This document shows, piece by piece, positions 1 to 9,688 of a DNA stretch of 23,829 nucleotides (positions within the stretch are counted from its first letter, which is position 1; the number at the start of each line of letters is the position of its first letter). The stretch comes from Betaproteobacteria bacterium (GTDB lineage Bacteria; Pseudomonadota; Gammaproteobacteria; Burkholderiales; SG8-39). The position numbers were made by a program, and so were the translations under genes. The stretch spans positions 1 through 23,829 of the forward strand of contig JAOUGZ010000006.1 of the NCBI GenBank assembly GCA_029865405.1, given 5' to 3'. A model generated the notes under the pieces. That model was not told the origin of the DNA. It ran no database searches and saw only the letters and a list, made by a program, of their open reading frames with translations.

Positions 1-752
1 CCGCGCGTGAAGCGCTCGGCCAGCGCGGCCGGCAGGTCCACGCGTGGCAGTCCATCGAGCAGCCGCTCGACCGGCAGGAGCTTCGCGTCGCGGGCCTGCG
101 CCGCGTCACGTTGCAGCTGCTCGAACGTCGTCGCGTCCTCGACGCGAAAGACCCCCGAACGCGTGCGCCGCAGCGCGGCGAGGTGCGCACCGCAGCCCAG
201 CGCCCGTCCGATGTCCTCGACGAGGGTACGCACGTAAGTGCCCTTGCTGCAGCGAACGAGCAGTTCGAGGACATCGTTCTCGAATCGCAGGAGCTGCAGC
301 GCATGCACGCGGATGCGGCGCGCGGCGCGCGGGACCTCGCGCCCTTCTCGTGCCAGCGCATACAGGGGACGCCCCGCGTGCTTCAGCGCCGAGTACATCG
401 GCGGCACCTGCTCCAGGTCGCCCCGCAACCCGGCCAGGACCGGCTCGATGTCCTCGAGGCGAGCCGTGCAGGGTCGGCGCTCGAGCACCTCGCCGTCGGC
501 GTCCGCCGTCGTCGTGGTGACGCCGAGGCTCGCGTGCGCCAGGTATTCCTTGTCGGCGTCGAGCGCCAGCTGCGAGAACTTGGTGGCTTCGCCGAACAGG
601 ATGAGCAGCAGACCGGAGGCGAGCGGGTCGAGCGTGCCGGCGTGGCCCGCCTTGGCGGCGGCATACAGCCGTTTCACCGACTGCAGGACCGCGTTCGACC
701 CGACCCCTGCGGGCTTGTCGAGCAGGAGCACGCCATCCAGGCTGCGGCGCAT
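1..752 (-). CDS. truB: tRNA pseudouridine(55) synthase TruB, 3' end cut by the window edge
   Basis: TruB makes pseudouridine 55 in the T-loop of elongator tRNAs in the cytoplasm. The frame starts at ATG 752-750 ([16 protein letters not shown]) and stays open to base 1, so about 250 residues are visible and the C-terminal end is missing. The catalytic motif GHAGTLDPLASG carries the nucleophile Asp42. Further on, PPMYSALK and the KGTYVRTL motif are typical of the TruB fold. The start codon shares one base with the rbfA stop (TGATG), so translation is probably coupled. This is the last visible gene of the rimP-nusA-infB-rbfA-truB operon. Identification is firm; only the C-terminus cannot be judged. 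Confidence 0.96.
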   Translation of the reverse strand, partial: MRRSLDGVLLLDKPAGVGSNAVLQSVKRLYAAAKAGHAGTLDPLASGLLLILFGEATKFSQLALDADKEYLAHASLGVTTTTADADGEVLERRPCTARLEDIEPVLAGLRGDLEQVPPMYSALKHAGRPLYALAREGREVPRAARRIRVHALQLLRFENDVLELLVRCSKGTYVRTLVEDIGRALGCGAHLAALRRTRSGVFRVEDATTFEQLQRDAAQARDAKLLPVERLLDGLPRVDLPAALAERFTR

Positions 753-1096
753 CAGTCCTTCGGGCGGACGCTGTCGATAAGCTGCGAAAGGTGCGCGCCG
801 CGCGCCACGGATTCGTCGTAGCGAAAGCGCAGCTCCGGCGTCGTATAGAGCTTGATGCGCTTCGCGAGGTGCGTGCGCAGGTAGCCGGCCGCGCCCTTCA
901 GCGCCGCCGTCGCGGGCTCGACCTGGGCGGCGTCGAGGCAGGTGAAATAGACCAGCGCGTGCGACAAGTCGGGCGCCACGTCCACGGCAGTCAGGGTGAC
1001 CAGGCCGAGGCGCGGGTCGCGCAATTCGCGTCTCAGGAGGACGGACAGCTCGCGCTGGATCTGGTCGGCGACCTTCTGCGGCCGGCCCCGGCTCAC
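752..1096 (-). CDS. rbfA: 30S ribosome-binding factor RbfA
   Basis: RbfA is a small KH-type protein that binds the 30S subunit during late 16S rRNA maturation. The product is 114 residues, close to the family norm of about 120. It begins [17 protein letters not shown], the usual RbfA N-terminus, and continues through [15 protein letters not shown] and [12 protein letters not shown] chose the GTG start at 1096-1094 because it overlaps the infB stop by four bases (GTGA) and matches family starts. The same frame stays open upstream inside infB, but that extension has no RbfA character. It overlaps truB by one base downstream. Confidence 0.95.
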   Translation of the reverse strand: MSRGRPQKVADQIQRELSVLLRRELRDPRLGLVTLTAVDVAPDLSHALVYFTCLDAAQVEPATAALKGAAGYLRTHLAKRIKLYTTPELRFRYDESVARGAHLSQLIDSVRPKD

Positions 1097-3684
1097 AACG
1101 TGCGGGCCACCTCGAGGACTTCGAACACCTCGAACTGGTCGCCTTCCTTGATGTCCGAGAAGTTCTTCAGCGACATGCCGCATTCGAAGCCGGCCTTGAC
1201 TTCGCGCGTGTCGTCCTTGAAGCGCTTGAGCGACTCGATCTCGCCGGTGTGGATGACGACGCTGTCGCGCAGCACGCGCACCTGGGCATTGCGACGCACG
1301 AGCCCGTCGACGACATAGCAGCCGGCCACGGCGCCGACCTTGGAGATGCGGAACACCTGCCGCACTTCCACCATGCCGAGCACCTGCTCCTTCCTTTCCG
1401 GCGCCAGCATGCCGGAGAGCGCGGCCTTGATCTCGTCCACCGCCTCGTAAATGATGTTGTAGTAGCGCACCTCGATGCCCGAGCTCTCGATGAGCTTGCG
1501 CGCCGTCGCGTCGGCGCGGGTGTTGAAGCCGATGATCACCGCCTTCGCCGCCAGCGCCAGGTTCACGTCGGACTCGGTGATGCCGCCGACGCCGGCGTGC
1601 ACGACGCCGACCTTCACCTCGTCCGTGGACAGGCGCGTAAGGGCATGCACCAGGGCCTCCTGCGAGCCCTGCACATCGGCCTTGATCACCAGCGACAGGA
1701 CTTTCGTGCCGCCTTCGCCCATCTGCTGGAACAGGTTCTCGAGCTTCGACGCCTGCTGCTTGGCCAGCTTGACGTCGCGGTACTTGCCCTGGCGGAACAG
1801 CGCGATCTCGCGCGCCTTGCGCTCGTCGTTGAGCGACGTCATTTCCTCGCCCGCCGTCGGCACTTCCGACAGTCCCTGGATCTCCACCGGGATCGAGGGT
1901 CCCGCGGTTTCGATCGAGCGGCCGTTCTCGTCGAGCATGGCGCGCACGCGCCCGTACACGGCGCCGGTCAGCACGATGTCGCCGCGTCGCAGCGTGCCCG
2001 CGCGCACCAGTACCGTCGCCACCGGGCCGCGGCCCTTGTCCAGGCGCGCCTCGATCACGAAGCCGCGCGCCGGCGCCTCCACGGGCGCCTTCAGTTCCAG
2101 CACTTCTGCCTGCAGCAGCACGCGCTCCAGGAGATCGTCCACGCCCTTGCCGGTCTTGGCCGACACCGGCACGAACGCCGTTTCGCCGCCGAATTCCTCC
2201 GGCACGACGCCGTGCTGCAGCAGCTCCTGCTTGACCTTGTCCGGGTTGGCTTCGCCCTTGTCGATCTTGTTGATCGCCACCACCAGCGGCACTTTGGCCG
2301 CCTTGGCGTGGTTGATGGCCTCGATCGTCTGCGGCATCACGCCGTCGTCGGCAGCCACCACCAGGATCACCAGGTCGGTCACCATCGCGCCGCGTGCGCG
2401 CATGGCGGTAAACGCCTCGTGGCCCGGCGTGTCGAGAAAGGTGATCACGCCGCGCGGCGTCTCCACGTGGTACGCGCCGATGTGCTGCGTAATGCCGCCC
2501 GCCTCGCCGGCGGCCACCTTGGTGCGCCGGATGTAGTCGAGCAGCGACGTCTTGCCATGGTCGACGTGGCCCATCACCGTGACCACCGGCGGCCGCGGCT
2601 CGCCCGCCACCGCCTCCTGTGCCGCATCCTGCGTGGTCTCCGCGAGGTAAGCCTCGGGATCATCGAGCTTCGCCGGCTTCGCCTTGTGGCCCATTTCCTC
2701 GACCACGATCATCGCCGTTTCCTGGTCGAGCGCCTGATTGATGGTGGCCATGGTGCCGAGCTTCATCAGCACCTTGATCACCTCGGCGGCCTTCACGGAC
2801 ATGCGGTGCGCGAGCTCGCCCACGGCGATGGTCTCGGGGACTGCAATCTCGCGCGTCACCGGCTCGGCGGGCTGACTGAACGTCTGCTGCTCTGCCGCCG
2901 CGCCACCGCGATGGCGCGCGCCGCCCCGTGCGTGCCATCCGCCAACCCCGCCGCCCATGTCGCCGCGCGTCTTGATGGTGCGCCGGCGCACCGAGTCGTC
3001 GCGCATGGTCGTGGTCGGCTTCGCCTTCTTGGGCTTCTTGTCCGGCTTGGCGTCGGTCTTGGGCGCGTGCAGCGTGCCCTCGACCGGCGGCGCCGCGGCC
3101 CCGGGCTGCGCCTGCGCTTTCTCGATCGCGACCTGCGCTTCGCGTTCCGCGGTGCGCTGCTCGGCCTCGCGCCGTTCGCGCTCCTGCTTCTCGCGCAGCT
3201 CGGCCGCCTGCAGCGCCGAGAGCTGCTCGTTGCGTCGCGCCTCATCGGCGCGCAGGGCCCGTTCCCGCTCGTCGATCCGCGGCGCCGCGGCGGGCGCCGG
3301 CGCCGGCTTCGGCGCGGGGGTCTCGGCGAGCGGCGGCGGCGCCGTTGCCTCGCTGGCGCGCTCCTGGGCCGCCAGCTCGGCGGGGTCGCGCTTCACGAAC
3401 ACGCGCTTCTTGCGCACCTCCACCTGGATGGTGCGCGCCCGGCCCGAGGTATCGGACTTCTTGATGATTTCGCTCGACTGCTTGCGCGTGAGCGTGATCT
3501 TGTTCTTCGGCTCGACGGAGCCGTGCGCCTTGCGCAGGTACTCCAGCAGCCGCGCCTTGTCGCTCTCGGTCAGCGAATCGTCGGCCGCGCGCTTTTCCAC
3601 GCCGGCGGCGCGCAGCTGCTCGAGCAGCACCGCGGGCGGCATCTTCAGTTCACTGGCAAATTGCGCAACGCTGGTCATGGCCAC
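1093..3684 (-). CDS. infB: Translation initiation factor IF-2
   Basis: IF-2 is the GTPase that places initiator tRNA on the 30S subunit and promotes subunit joining. The 863-residue product has an N-terminal IF2_N domain (VAQFASELK, about 1-55), then a long Ala/Glu/Arg/Pro-rich charged linker, then a second IF2_N domain (about residues 280-340). The G domain follows with GHVDHGKT at 372-379, DTPGHEAF from 418 and NKID at 472-475, then the beta-barrel and C-terminal initiator-tRNA domains. The start is either GTG 3684, nine bases after a perfect AAGGAGG inside the 3' end of nusA, or ATG 3678 two codons later. I give the GTG. One base separates it from the nusA stop. Confidence 0.97.
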   Translation of the reverse strand: MAMTSVAQFASELKMPPAVLLEQLRAAGVEKRAADDSLTESDKARLLEYLRKAHGSVEPKNKITLTRKQSSEIIKKSDTSGRARTIQVEVRKKRVFVKRDPAELAAQERASEATAPPPLAETPAPKPAPAPAAAPRIDERERALRADEARRNEQLSALQAAELREKQERERREAEQRTAEREAQVAIEKAQAQPGAAAPPVEGTLHAPKTDAKPDKKPKKAKPTTTMRDDSVRRRTIKTRGDMGGGVGGWHARGGARHRGGAAAEQQTFSQPAEPVTREIAVPETIAVGELAHRMSVKAAEVIKVLMKLGTMATINQALDQETAMIVVEEMGHKAKPAKLDDPEAYLAETTQDAAQEAVAGEPRPPVVTVMGHVDHGKTSLLDYIRRTKVAAGEAGGITQHIGAYHVETPRGVITFLDTPGHEAFTAMRARGAMVTDLVILVVAADDGVMPQTIEAINHAKAAKVPLVVAINKIDKGEANPDKVKQELLQHGVVPEEFGGETAFVPVSAKTGKGVDDLLERVLLQAEVLELKAPVEAPARGFVIEARLDKGRGPVATVLVRAGTLRRGDIVLTGAVYGRVRAMLDENGRSIETAGPSIPVEIQGLSEVPTAGEEMTSLNDERKAREIALFRQGKYRDVKLAKQQASKLENLFQQMGEGGTKVLSLVIKADVQGSQEALVHALTRLSTDEVKVGVVHAGVGGITESDVNLALAAKAVIIGFNTRADATARKLIESSGIEVRYYNIIYEAVDEIKAALSGMLAPERKEQVLGMVEVRQVFRISKVGAVAGCYVVDGLVRRNAQVRVLRDSVVIHTGEIESLKRFKDDTREVKAGFECGMSLKNFSDIKEGDQFEVFEVLEVARTL

Positions 3685-3685
3685 C

Positions 3686-5194
3686 TTACTGCGCCTCCTT
3701 GATTTGCGCCTCGCCGTCCTGCTCGAACCAGTGCGCGCGCGCCGCCATGATCAGGCTCTTGGCGCGCTCGTCGTCGATGCCGGTCAGCTCCGAGAGCTCG
3801 TCCACGGCCAGATCCGCCAGGTCGTCGCGCGTCTTCACGCCGCCCTCGGCCAGCTTGGCGGCGAGCTGCGTGTCCATGCCTTCCAGCTGCAGCAGGTTCT
3901 GGTCGACGCCCTCCACTTTCTCCTCGCTGGCGATCGCCTGCACCAGCAGCGCGTTGCGCGCGCGGCTGCGCAGTTCGTTGACGGTGTTCTCGTCGAAGGA
4001 TTCGATCTCCAGCATTTCGTTGATCGGCACGTAGGCGACTTCCTCCAGCGTCGAGAAGCCTTCCTGGATGAGGATGTTGGCGACTTCCTCGTCGACGTCG
4101 AGGCGCTGCATGAAAAGCTCGCGCACGCGCGTCGACTCTTCCGTCTGTTTCTTGTTCGATTCCTCTTCGGTCATCAGGTTAATGGTCCAGCCCGTCAGCT
4201 CGGAGGCGAGGCGCACGTTCTGGCCGCTGCGGCCGATGGCGATGGCCAGGTTCTCCTCGTCCACCACCACGTCCATGGCGTGCTTTTCTTCGTCCACGAG
4301 GATCGAGCTGACCTCTGCAGGCGCCAGCGCGCCGATGACGAACTGGGCCGGATCCGCGGACCAGAGCACGATGTCGACGCGCTCGCCGGCCAGCTCCTGC
4401 GTCACCGCCTGCACGCGCGAGCCGCGCATGCCGACGCAGGTGCCGATGGGGTCGATACGCCGATCGTTGGTGTGCACGGCGATCTTCGCGCGCACGCCGG
4501 GATCGCGCGCCGCGGACTTGATCTCCAGCAGCTTTTCCTCGATCTCGGGCACCTCCAGCTCGAACAGCTTCATGATGAATTGCGGCGCGGTGCGCGACAG
4601 GATCAGCTGCGGGCCGCGCGCGCCGCGATCGATCTTCGCCACCCAGGCGCGCACGCGGTCGCCGACGCGCAGGTTCTCTTTCGGGATCATGTTCTCGCGC
4701 GGCAGCAGCGCTTCCAGGCGGCCCGATTCCACGATCGCACTTCCCCGCTCCATGCGCTTGACCGATCCGGTGACCAGCTCGTCACCGCGGCCGAGGAAGT
4801 CGTTCAGGATCTGCTCGCGCTCGGCGTCGCGGATGCGCTGCAGGATGACCTGCTTGGCGGTCTGCGCGCCGATGCGGCCGAAAGGGATCTTCTCGATCGG
4901 CTCCTCGAGATAGTCGTCCATCTTGGCGTCGGGCTTGCGGTCATGCGCTTCCTCGAGCGACAGCATCTGCGCCGTGTTCCACTCCGGCGTGTCGTCGGGC
5001 ACCACGTGCCAGCGCCGGAAGGCTTCGTAGTCGCCCGTGTTCTTGTCGATCGCCACCCGGACGTCGACGTCCTCGGTGAAGCGCTTCTTGGTGGCGGAGG
5101 CCAGCGCCATCTCCAGCGCGCCGAACACGACGTCGCGGTTGACGTTCTTTTCGCGCGCCAGCGCGTCCACCAGCAGCAGTATTTCCCGGCTCAT
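3686..5194 (-). CDS. nusA: Transcription termination/antitermination factor NusA
   Basis: NusA binds RNA polymerase and modulates pausing, intrinsic termination and rRNA antitermination. The product is 502 residues, near the E. coli length of 495. In order it shows the NusA N-terminal domain ([17 protein letters not shown]), an S1 domain (about 133-200), two KH domains ([14 protein letters not shown] and [14 protein letters not shown]) and two acidic helix-hairpin-helix repeats at the C-terminus. The double acidic repeat is the proteobacterial form. The start is ATG 5194-5192, preceded by GGAG at suitable spacing. The frame is open further upstream, but that stretch lies inside rimP and is not NusA-like. 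It sits 13 bases after rimP and one base before infB. Confidence 0.97.
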   Translation of the reverse strand: MSREILLLVDALAREKNVNRDVVFGALEMALASATKKRFTEDVDVRVAIDKNTGDYEAFRRWHVVPDDTPEWNTAQMLSLEEAHDRKPDAKMDDYLEEPIEKIPFGRIGAQTAKQVILQRIRDAEREQILNDFLGRGDELVTGSVKRMERGSAIVESGRLEALLPRENMIPKENLRVGDRVRAWVAKIDRGARGPQLILSRTAPQFIMKLFELEVPEIEEKLLEIKSAARDPGVRAKIAVHTNDRRIDPIGTCVGMRGSRVQAVTQELAGERVDIVLWSADPAQFVIGALAPAEVSSILVDEEKHAMDVVVDEENLAIAIGRSGQNVRLASELTGWTINLMTEEESNKKQTEESTRVRELFMQRLDVDEEVANILIQEGFSTLEEVAYVPINEMLEIESFDENTVNELRSRARNALLVQAIASEEKVEGVDQNLLQLEGMDTQLAAKLAEGGVKTRDDLADLAVDELSELTGIDDERAKSLIMAARAHWFEQDGEAQIKEAQ

Positions 5195-5207
5195 CTTGGC
5201 TCCATGC

Positions 5208-5645
5208 TCATAGGTCCGGAACGAGTCGCGCCCGATCCATGCCCTCCAGTTGCAGCGCCACCGGCGCCCCGTCCACTTCCACGGTCGCCGTGGCTCCCTC
5301 AATGCCGCGCAGCACGCCCACGTAGCGCCTGCGGCCCGTTGCATCCGCCAGCCGCATTCTCACGTCCACCTTGCGGCCGGCGAAGCGGGCGAAGTCGGCC
5401 GGCCGCCGCAGCGGCCGATCCATGCCCGGCGACGACACCTCCAGGCGGTCGTAATCGATGCCTTCGACCTCCAGCAGGTGCGACAAGTGGCGGCTGACGG
5501 TCGCGCAGTCGTCCACCGTGATGCCGCCGGGCTTGTCCATGAGAATGCGCACGAAACGTCCCCGGTTGGACACTTGCGCGTCCACCAGTTCGAACCCCAG
5601 ACCTGCCAGGGTCGGCTCCAGGATGCCTTCGAGGGCGCTCGCCAC
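5208..5645 (-). CDS. rimP: Ribosome maturation factor RimP
   Basis: RimP assists 30S assembly. The product is about 145 residues and carries the family signatures [36 protein letters not shown] and a C-terminal SH3-like part. I place the start at GTG 5645-5643, which aligns with the usual RimP N-terminus. A TTG at 5651 is an in-frame alternative. No Shine-Dalgarno sequence is visible, because the bases just upstream are the U-tract and hairpin of a terminator-like structure (5650-5670). This gene heads the nusA-infB-rbfA-truB block, so that hairpin is placed to control all of it. The identity is firm and the exact start less so. Confidence 0.94.
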   Translation of the reverse strand: MASALEGILEPTLAGLGFELVDAQVSNRGRFVRILMDKPGGITVDDCATVSRHLSHLLEVEGIDYDRLEVSSPGMDRPLRRPADFARFAGRKVDVRMRLADATGRRRYVGVLRGIEGATATVEVDGAPVALQLEGMDRARLVPDL

Positions 5646-5649
5646 AAAC

Positions 5650-5670
5650 AAAAAATGGGCCGAAGCCCAT
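5650..5670 (-). terminator. UUCG hairpin with U-tract, terminator or attenuator ahead of rimP
   Basis: On the minus strand ATGGGC pairs with GCCCAT around a TTCG tetraloop (hairpin 5655-5670), followed directly by five further T residues. This is a classic intrinsic terminator. It ends only about five bases before the rimP start codon, so it can stop readthrough from rluB and can also attenuate any transcript that starts just upstream. Confidence 0.85.
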
Positions 5671-5688
5671 CTACACGAAACGGCTTGA

Positions 5689-5717
5689 AGTTTAACCGCT
5701 TTTCGCCGTCTTCACAA
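5689..5717 (-). promoter_or_regulatory. Candidate sigma-70 promoter for the rimP operon inside the rluB 3' end
   Basis: On the minus strand TTGTGA (5717-5712) and TAAACT (5694-5689) are separated by exactly 17 bases. Each matches the sigma-70 consensus at four of six positions. The predicted start near 5682 would give a leader of roughly 35-40 bases made up almost wholly of the terminator-like hairpin. This is inferred from sequence only. Confidence 0.35.
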
Positions 5718-6480
5718 TCGCCTCGACGCTTTTTTGATCCAGTTCGTGCCACTGCCCGGGACGCAGGTCCCGCGGCAACTCGACCGGCCCGTAGCGCACG
5801 CGCAGCAGCCGGCTGACCTTGCGGCCGAGCGCCTCGAACAGGCGCCGCACCTCCCGGTTGCGGCCTTCGCGCAGCGTCACCCGATACCAGCGGTTGGCGC
5901 CTTCCGCCGCGCCCGAGGGCTCGAGGGTGTCGAAGCGCGCCATGCCGTCCTCCAGGGGGACGCCGGCCAGGAGCCGGCGGCGCTCCTCGGGCTGCAAGGC
6001 GCCCAGCACGCGCACCGCGTATTCCCGCTGCACCTCATAGCGCGGGTGCATCAGGCGGTTGGCGAGCTCTCCGGAGTCCGTGAACAGGAGCAACCCCGCC
6101 GTGTTGATGTCCAGGCGCCCCACTGCCACCCACTTTCCACCCGGGATCGGCGGCAGGCGCTGGAACACGGTAGGCCTGCCTTCCGGATCCGAGCGCGTCA
6201 CCATCTCGCCGTCGGGCTTGTGATACAGGAGCACCCGCGGCGCGGCGCCTGCGGCCCTCAGGGCGAGCGGCCGGTCGTCCAGCTCGATGAGGTCGCCGGG
6301 CCGAGCGCGGTCGCCCAGCTTCGCGGTCAGGCCATTCACCTTGAGGCGCCCGGCGCCGATCCAGGCTTCGACCTCCCGGCGCGAGCCGTGGCCGGCCGCC
6401 GCCAGCAGCTTTTGCAGCCGTTCAGCCGGCGGCGGGTTCGTTGGCGGCTTCGGGTACGGCGGGCGCCGGTGCGGGTTCAA
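5692..6480 (-). CDS. rluB: 23S rRNA pseudouridine(2605) synthase RluB
   Basis: RluB modifies U2605 of 23S rRNA (E. coli numbering). The 262-residue product has an N-terminal S4 RNA-binding domain ([21 protein letters not shown], about 21-75) and a pseudouridine synthase domain. The domain carries [20 protein letters not shown] with catalytic Asp124, and the later [15 protein letters not shown] motif is typical of the RsuA/RluB/RluE/RluF group. The position next to scpB favours RluB. The only start upstream of the S4 domain is TTG 6480, which overlaps scpB by 59 bases and lacks a clear Shine-Dalgarno. The first 20 residues are Pro/Arg-rich. The S4 domain begins almost exactly where scpB stops. 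Confidence 0.93.
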   Translation of the reverse strand: MNPHRRPPYPKPPTNPPPAERLQKLLAAAGHGSRREVEAWIGAGRLKVNGLTAKLGDRARPGDLIELDDRPLALRAAGAAPRVLLYHKPDGEMVTRSDPEGRPTVFQRLPPIPGGKWVAVGRLDINTAGLLLFTDSGELANRLMHPRYEVQREYAVRVLGALQPEERRRLLAGVPLEDGMARFDTLEPSGAAEGANRWYRVTLREGRNREVRRLFEALGRKVSRLLRVRYGPVELPRDLRPGQWHELDQKSVEAIVKTAKSG

Positions 6481-7009
6481 GCTGCAGCGTCTTGGCGATT
6501 TCCTCGAGCGGCGGCAGCTCCTGCAGCGAGCGCAACCCGAGGTCGTCGAGGAAGGTCCGGGTGGTGGCGTAGAGCGCGGGACGCCCCGGCGTCTCGCGGT
6601 GCCCGACGGCGTCGATCCAGCCGCGGCTCTCCAGGGCCTGGATGATCTGCGTGGAGACCGTGACGCCGCGGATGTCCTCGATGTCGCCGCGCGTCACCGG
6701 CTGGCGGTAGGCGATGATGGCGAGCGTCTCCATCACCGCGCGCGAGTAGCGCGGTGGCTTCTCGGGCTGCAGCTTCTCGGCATACGGACGGAATTCGGGG
6801 CGCGTCTGGAAGCGCCAGCCGCTCGCCAGGCTGGCAAGCTCCACCGCGCGCCCGTTCCAATCCTCTCGCAGCTCCGCGAGCAGGTTCTTCAGCGTGTCGG
6901 CGGCGAGCTGGTCGTCGAACAGCCGGCGCAGGTCGGCCAGCGACAGGGGCTCCTGCGAGGCGAGCAGCGCCGCCTCCAGGATGCGCTTCGCCTCAGTGGG
7001 ATTCTGCAT
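6422..7009 (-). CDS. scpB: Segregation and condensation protein ScpB
   Basis: ScpB is the winged-helix kleisin-associated subunit of the SMC-ScpAB condensin. The 195-residue product shows the family features: an N-terminal wHTH ([21 protein letters not shown]), then [29 protein letters not shown] and GRPALYATT. The C-terminal tail after about residue 175 is Pro/Ala/Glu-rich. The ATG at 7009 overlaps the scpA end by 17 bases, which fits the ScpA-ScpB pairing. The 3' end overlaps rluB by 59 bases in another frame. Confidence 0.95.
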   Translation of the reverse strand: MQNPTEAKRILEAALLASQEPLSLADLRRLFDDQLAADTLKNLLAELREDWNGRAVELASLASGWRFQTRPEFRPYAEKLQPEKPPRYSRAVMETLAIIAYRQPVTRGDIEDIRGVTVSTQIIQALESRGWIDAVGHRETPGRPALYATTRTFLDDLGLRSLQELPPLEEIAKTLQLEPAPAPAVPEAANEPAAG

Positions 7010-7799
7010 GCGCCAATTTTACGTAGATCGGCGCAAAACTCTCGGATTGCGTGAGCTCGAGCAACGACTCGCGCGCCAGTTCCAGCACGGCCAGCAGCGT
7101 CACCACCAGGACCGCGACGCCCCTCGCCGGGTCGAAAAGCTCGCCGAATTCGAGCACGCGCCGCTCCTGCAGGCGCCGCAGGATGCCGCTCATGTGCTCG
7201 CGCACCGACAGCTCTTCGCGCGAGACGTGATGGTGCGCCGAGAGGCGCGCCCGGTACAGCAGCGCGCGCCAGGCCTCGGCGAGATCCTGCGCGTTCACGT
7301 CCGGCAGGCGCTCGGCCACCGTGCGCTCGACCCACACCGAGACCGCCAGGACGTCGCGCCCGACCTGGGGCATCTGGTCGAGCTGCTGCGCGGCCTTCTT
7401 CATGCGCTCGTACTCGAGCAGGCGGCGCACCAGCTCGGCGCGCGGGTCTTCCTCGTCCAGGTCGGCCGCGGGCGGGCGCGGCAGGAGCAGCCGGGACTTG
7501 ATCGCCATGAGCGTCGCCGCCATCACCAGGTACTCGGCCGCGAGCTCGAGATTCGTGGCCCGCATCCCCTCGACGTACGCGAGGTACTGGCGCGTCAACG
7601 GCGCCATGGGGATGTCGAGGATGTCGAGATTCTCCTTGCGGATCAGGTACAGGAGCAGGTCCAGGGGCCCCTCGAAGGCCTCCAGGATCACTTCCAGCGC
7701 GTCGGGCGGGATGTACAGGTCGCGCGGGATCTCGATCAGCGGCTCGCCGTAGATGCGGGCCACCGGTGTGGCGAGCGCCAGCTGCTCGGGCTCGCTCAT
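6993..7799 (-). CDS. scpA: Segregation and condensation protein ScpA
   Basis: ScpA is the kleisin that bridges the SMC dimer in the bacterial condensin complex. The product is 268 residues. The hallmark segment [19 protein letters not shown] lies near residue 45, followed by [22 protein letters not shown], and the C-terminal winged helix contains [24 protein letters not shown]. The start is ATG 7799-7797, which shares one base with the trpS stop (TGATG). The frame stays open for over 1 kb upstream across trpS, but that part is out of frame with TrpRS and is not kleisin-like. Confidence 0.95.
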   Translation of the reverse strand: MSEPEQLALATPVARIYGEPLIEIPRDLYIPPDALEVILEAFEGPLDLLLYLIRKENLDILDIPMAPLTRQYLAYVEGMRATNLELAAEYLVMAATLMAIKSRLLLPRPPAADLDEEDPRAELVRRLLEYERMKKAAQQLDQMPQVGRDVLAVSVWVERTVAERLPDVNAQDLAEAWRALLYRARLSAHHHVSREELSVREHMSGILRRLQERRVLEFGELFDPARGVAVLVVTLLAVLELARESLLELTQSESFAPIYVKLAHAESH

Positions 7800-9001
7800 C
7801 AGGCGTAGTCGATGCCCATGGATTCGCGTACGTCGCGCATGGTCTCGAGCGCGAGCTTGCGCGCCTTGTCGCAACCGTCGGCGATGATGCTCTTCACCAG
7901 CGTCGGATCGTCGACGTACTGTTGCGCGCGCTCGCGCATCGGCGCGAGCTCCGCCAGCACCGCCTCGATCACCGGCTGCTTGCACTCCAGGCAGCCGATG
8001 CCGGCGCTGGTGCAGCCCTTCTGCACCCAGTCCTTGCGCGCCTCGTCGGAATAAACCCGATGCAACGCCCACACCGGGCACTTCTCCGGCGTTCCCCGGT
8101 CCGTGCGCTTCACGCGGGCCGGGTCGGTGGGCATGGTGCGGATCTTCTTGGTGACCGACTCCGGCGCTTCGCGCAGGCCGATCGCGTTGCCGTAGGACTT
8201 CGACATCTTCTGTCCGTCCAGGCCCGGCAGGCGCGCCGACTCGGTCAGCAGCGCCTCGGGCTCGACCAGGATCTTGCGCCCGCCGCCCTCGAGCCAGCCG
8301 TAGAGCCGTTCCCGGTCGCCGCGCGGCAGGTTCTGCTGCTCCTGCAGCAGCGCCTGCGCGCGCCGCAGCGCATCGCCATCCCCGGACTCGAGAAACTTCG
8401 TGCGCAGATCGCCCAGCAGCCGCAGCTTCTTCGTGCCCATCTTCTTCGCCGCCGCCTTCGCCTTGTCCTCGAAGCCCTCCTCGCGCCCGTACAGGTGGTT
8501 GAAGCGGCGGGCGATCTCGCGCGTCATCTCGACGTGCGGCACCTGATCCTCGCCGACCGGCACGTAGCGCGCGCGGTAGATCAGGATATCGGCCGACTGC
8601 AGCAGCGGATAGCCGAGAAAGCCGTAGGTCGCCAGGTCGCGGTCCTTGAGCTTGTCCATCTGGTCCTTGTACGTCGGCACGCGCTCCAGCCAGCCGAGCG
8701 GCGTGATCATGGAGAGCAGCAGGTGCAGCTCCGCATGCTCCTGGATGTGCGACTGCACGAACAGCGTCGCCTGGTTCGGGTCGACGCCCGCGGCCAGCCA
8801 GTCCACCACCATCTCCCAGGCGGTCTGCTCCACGCGCCCCGGGTGCTCGTAGTCGGTGGTCAGCGCGTGCCAGTCGGCGACGAAGAACAGGCACGGGTAC
8901 TCGGCCTGCAGCTTGACCCAGTTCTTGAGCACGCCGTGGTAATGCCCGAGATGCAGCGCGCCCGTGGGGCGCATGCCGGAGAGAACGCGCGTTTCGAACA
9001 T
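7799..9001 (-). CDS. trpS: Tryptophan-tRNA ligase TrpRS
   Basis: This class I enzyme charges tRNA(Trp). The product is 400 residues from ATG 9001-8999 (MFETRVLSGMRPTGALHLGH). The HIGH-type motif is HLGH at 17-20 and the KMSKS loop is exact at 265-269. At 400 residues it is longer than the compact E. coli enzyme (334) because of an insert of about 60-70 residues before the KMSKS loop. I regard this as the longer TrpRS form common in betaproteobacteria, not an anomaly. Two bases separate it from the preceding M50 gene. Confidence 0.96.
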   Translation of the reverse strand: MFETRVLSGMRPTGALHLGHYHGVLKNWVKLQAEYPCLFFVADWHALTTDYEHPGRVEQTAWEMVVDWLAAGVDPNQATLFVQSHIQEHAELHLLLSMITPLGWLERVPTYKDQMDKLKDRDLATYGFLGYPLLQSADILIYRARYVPVGEDQVPHVEMTREIARRFNHLYGREEGFEDKAKAAAKKMGTKKLRLLGDLRTKFLESGDGDALRRAQALLQEQQNLPRGDRERLYGWLEGGGRKILVEPEALLTESARLPGLDGQKMSKSYGNAIGLREAPESVTKKIRTMPTDPARVKRTDRGTPEKCPVWALHRVYSDEARKDWVQKGCTSAGIGCLECKQPVIEAVLAELAPMRERAQQYVDDPTLVKSIIADGCDKARKLALETMRDVRESMGIDYA

Positions 9002-9003
9002 GC

Positions 9004-9669
9004 TCAGAGCTGGAGCACCGTACCGATCACCTGGTACGAGGCCTCGACGACCGGCCGCAGCAGCACGCCGAGGTAGCCGGTGAATAACAGCAGGAGCAGG
9101 ATCGGGAAGCCCCAGGGCTCGAGGCGGGCATACTGCCAGGCCATGCGGTGCGGCAGCAGGCTGGCGAGAATGCGCCCGCCGTCCAGCGGCAGGATCGGCA
9201 GCAGGTTGAGGACCATCAGCACCACGTTGACCTGGATGCCGGCGAGGCAAACGAGGCGTGTCGTCGCCGTCACGTCGCCCGCCGGGAGCGCATCGCCGAG
9301 CTTCAGCAACAGCGCCCAGCCGATCGCCATCGCGAGGTTCGCCGCGGGACCGGCGGCCGCGACCCACATCATGTTCTGCTTCGGCCGCTTGAGCGCCGAG
9401 TAGTTCACCGGCACCGGCTTCGCCCAGCCGAACAGATAGCCGGGCGCGCCCGCGAGCTTGGCCGCGACGAGAATGGCGATCGGCACGACGATCGTCCCGA
9501 CGAGATCGATGTGGCGAAACGGGTTGAGGCTGATGCGGCCTTGCGCATACGCGGTCATGTCGCCGAAGTGGCGCGCGACATAGCCGTGCGCCGCCTCGTG
9601 CAGCGTGATCGCGAACAGCACCGGGAGCGAGTAAATCGCGAGCGTCTGTACGAGCTGGGTGACGTCCAT
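9004..9669 (-). CDS. Site-2 protease-like M50 family metallopeptidase
   Basis: This is a membrane protein of 221 residues in the small bacterial M50B group. The zinc motif is HEAAH at residues 24-28 in the first membrane segment, with the third ligand in LPLDGGR (Asp163). FGWAKPVPVNY near residue 80 is also typical. About five to six hydrophobic segments are visible, at roughly 8-28, 58-75, 100-124, 140-160 and 182-210. I chose ATG 9669 because MDVTQLVQTLA matches the usual family start. GTG 9702 is an alternative that would overlap the upstream gene by 14 bases. The substrate is unknown. The pairing with trpS and scpA is common in this lineage but does not reveal function. Confidence 0.9.
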   Translation of the reverse strand: MDVTQLVQTLAIYSLPVLFAITLHEAAHGYVARHFGDMTAYAQGRISLNPFRHIDLVGTIVVPIAILVAAKLAGAPGYLFGWAKPVPVNYSALKRPKQNMMWVAAAGPAANLAMAIGWALLLKLGDALPAGDVTATTRLVCLAGIQVNVVLMVLNLLPILPLDGGRILASLLPHRMAWQYARLEPWGFPILLLLLFTGYLGVLLRPVVEASYQVIGTVLQL

Positions 9670-9688
9670 CGGGCAGTCGCGAATCTTA

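Noticed and set aside
1249..5497. Long plus-strand open frames opposite infB and nusA (over 800 codons each)
   Set aside because: They are mirror images of firmly identified genes, rich in His, Arg, Leu, Ala or Ser, with no recognisable motif. Such frames are common in GC-rich DNA.
8209..8480. Insert before the KMSKS loop of TrpRS as a novel domain
   Set aside because: The longer 400-residue TrpRS form is common in betaproteobacteria, and the catalytic motifs are all in place.
7800..8894. Possible long N-terminal extension of ScpA reading through trpS
   Set aside because: The extension is Arg/Gly-rich, out of frame with TrpRS and unlike any kleisin. A normal ScpA start exists at 7799.
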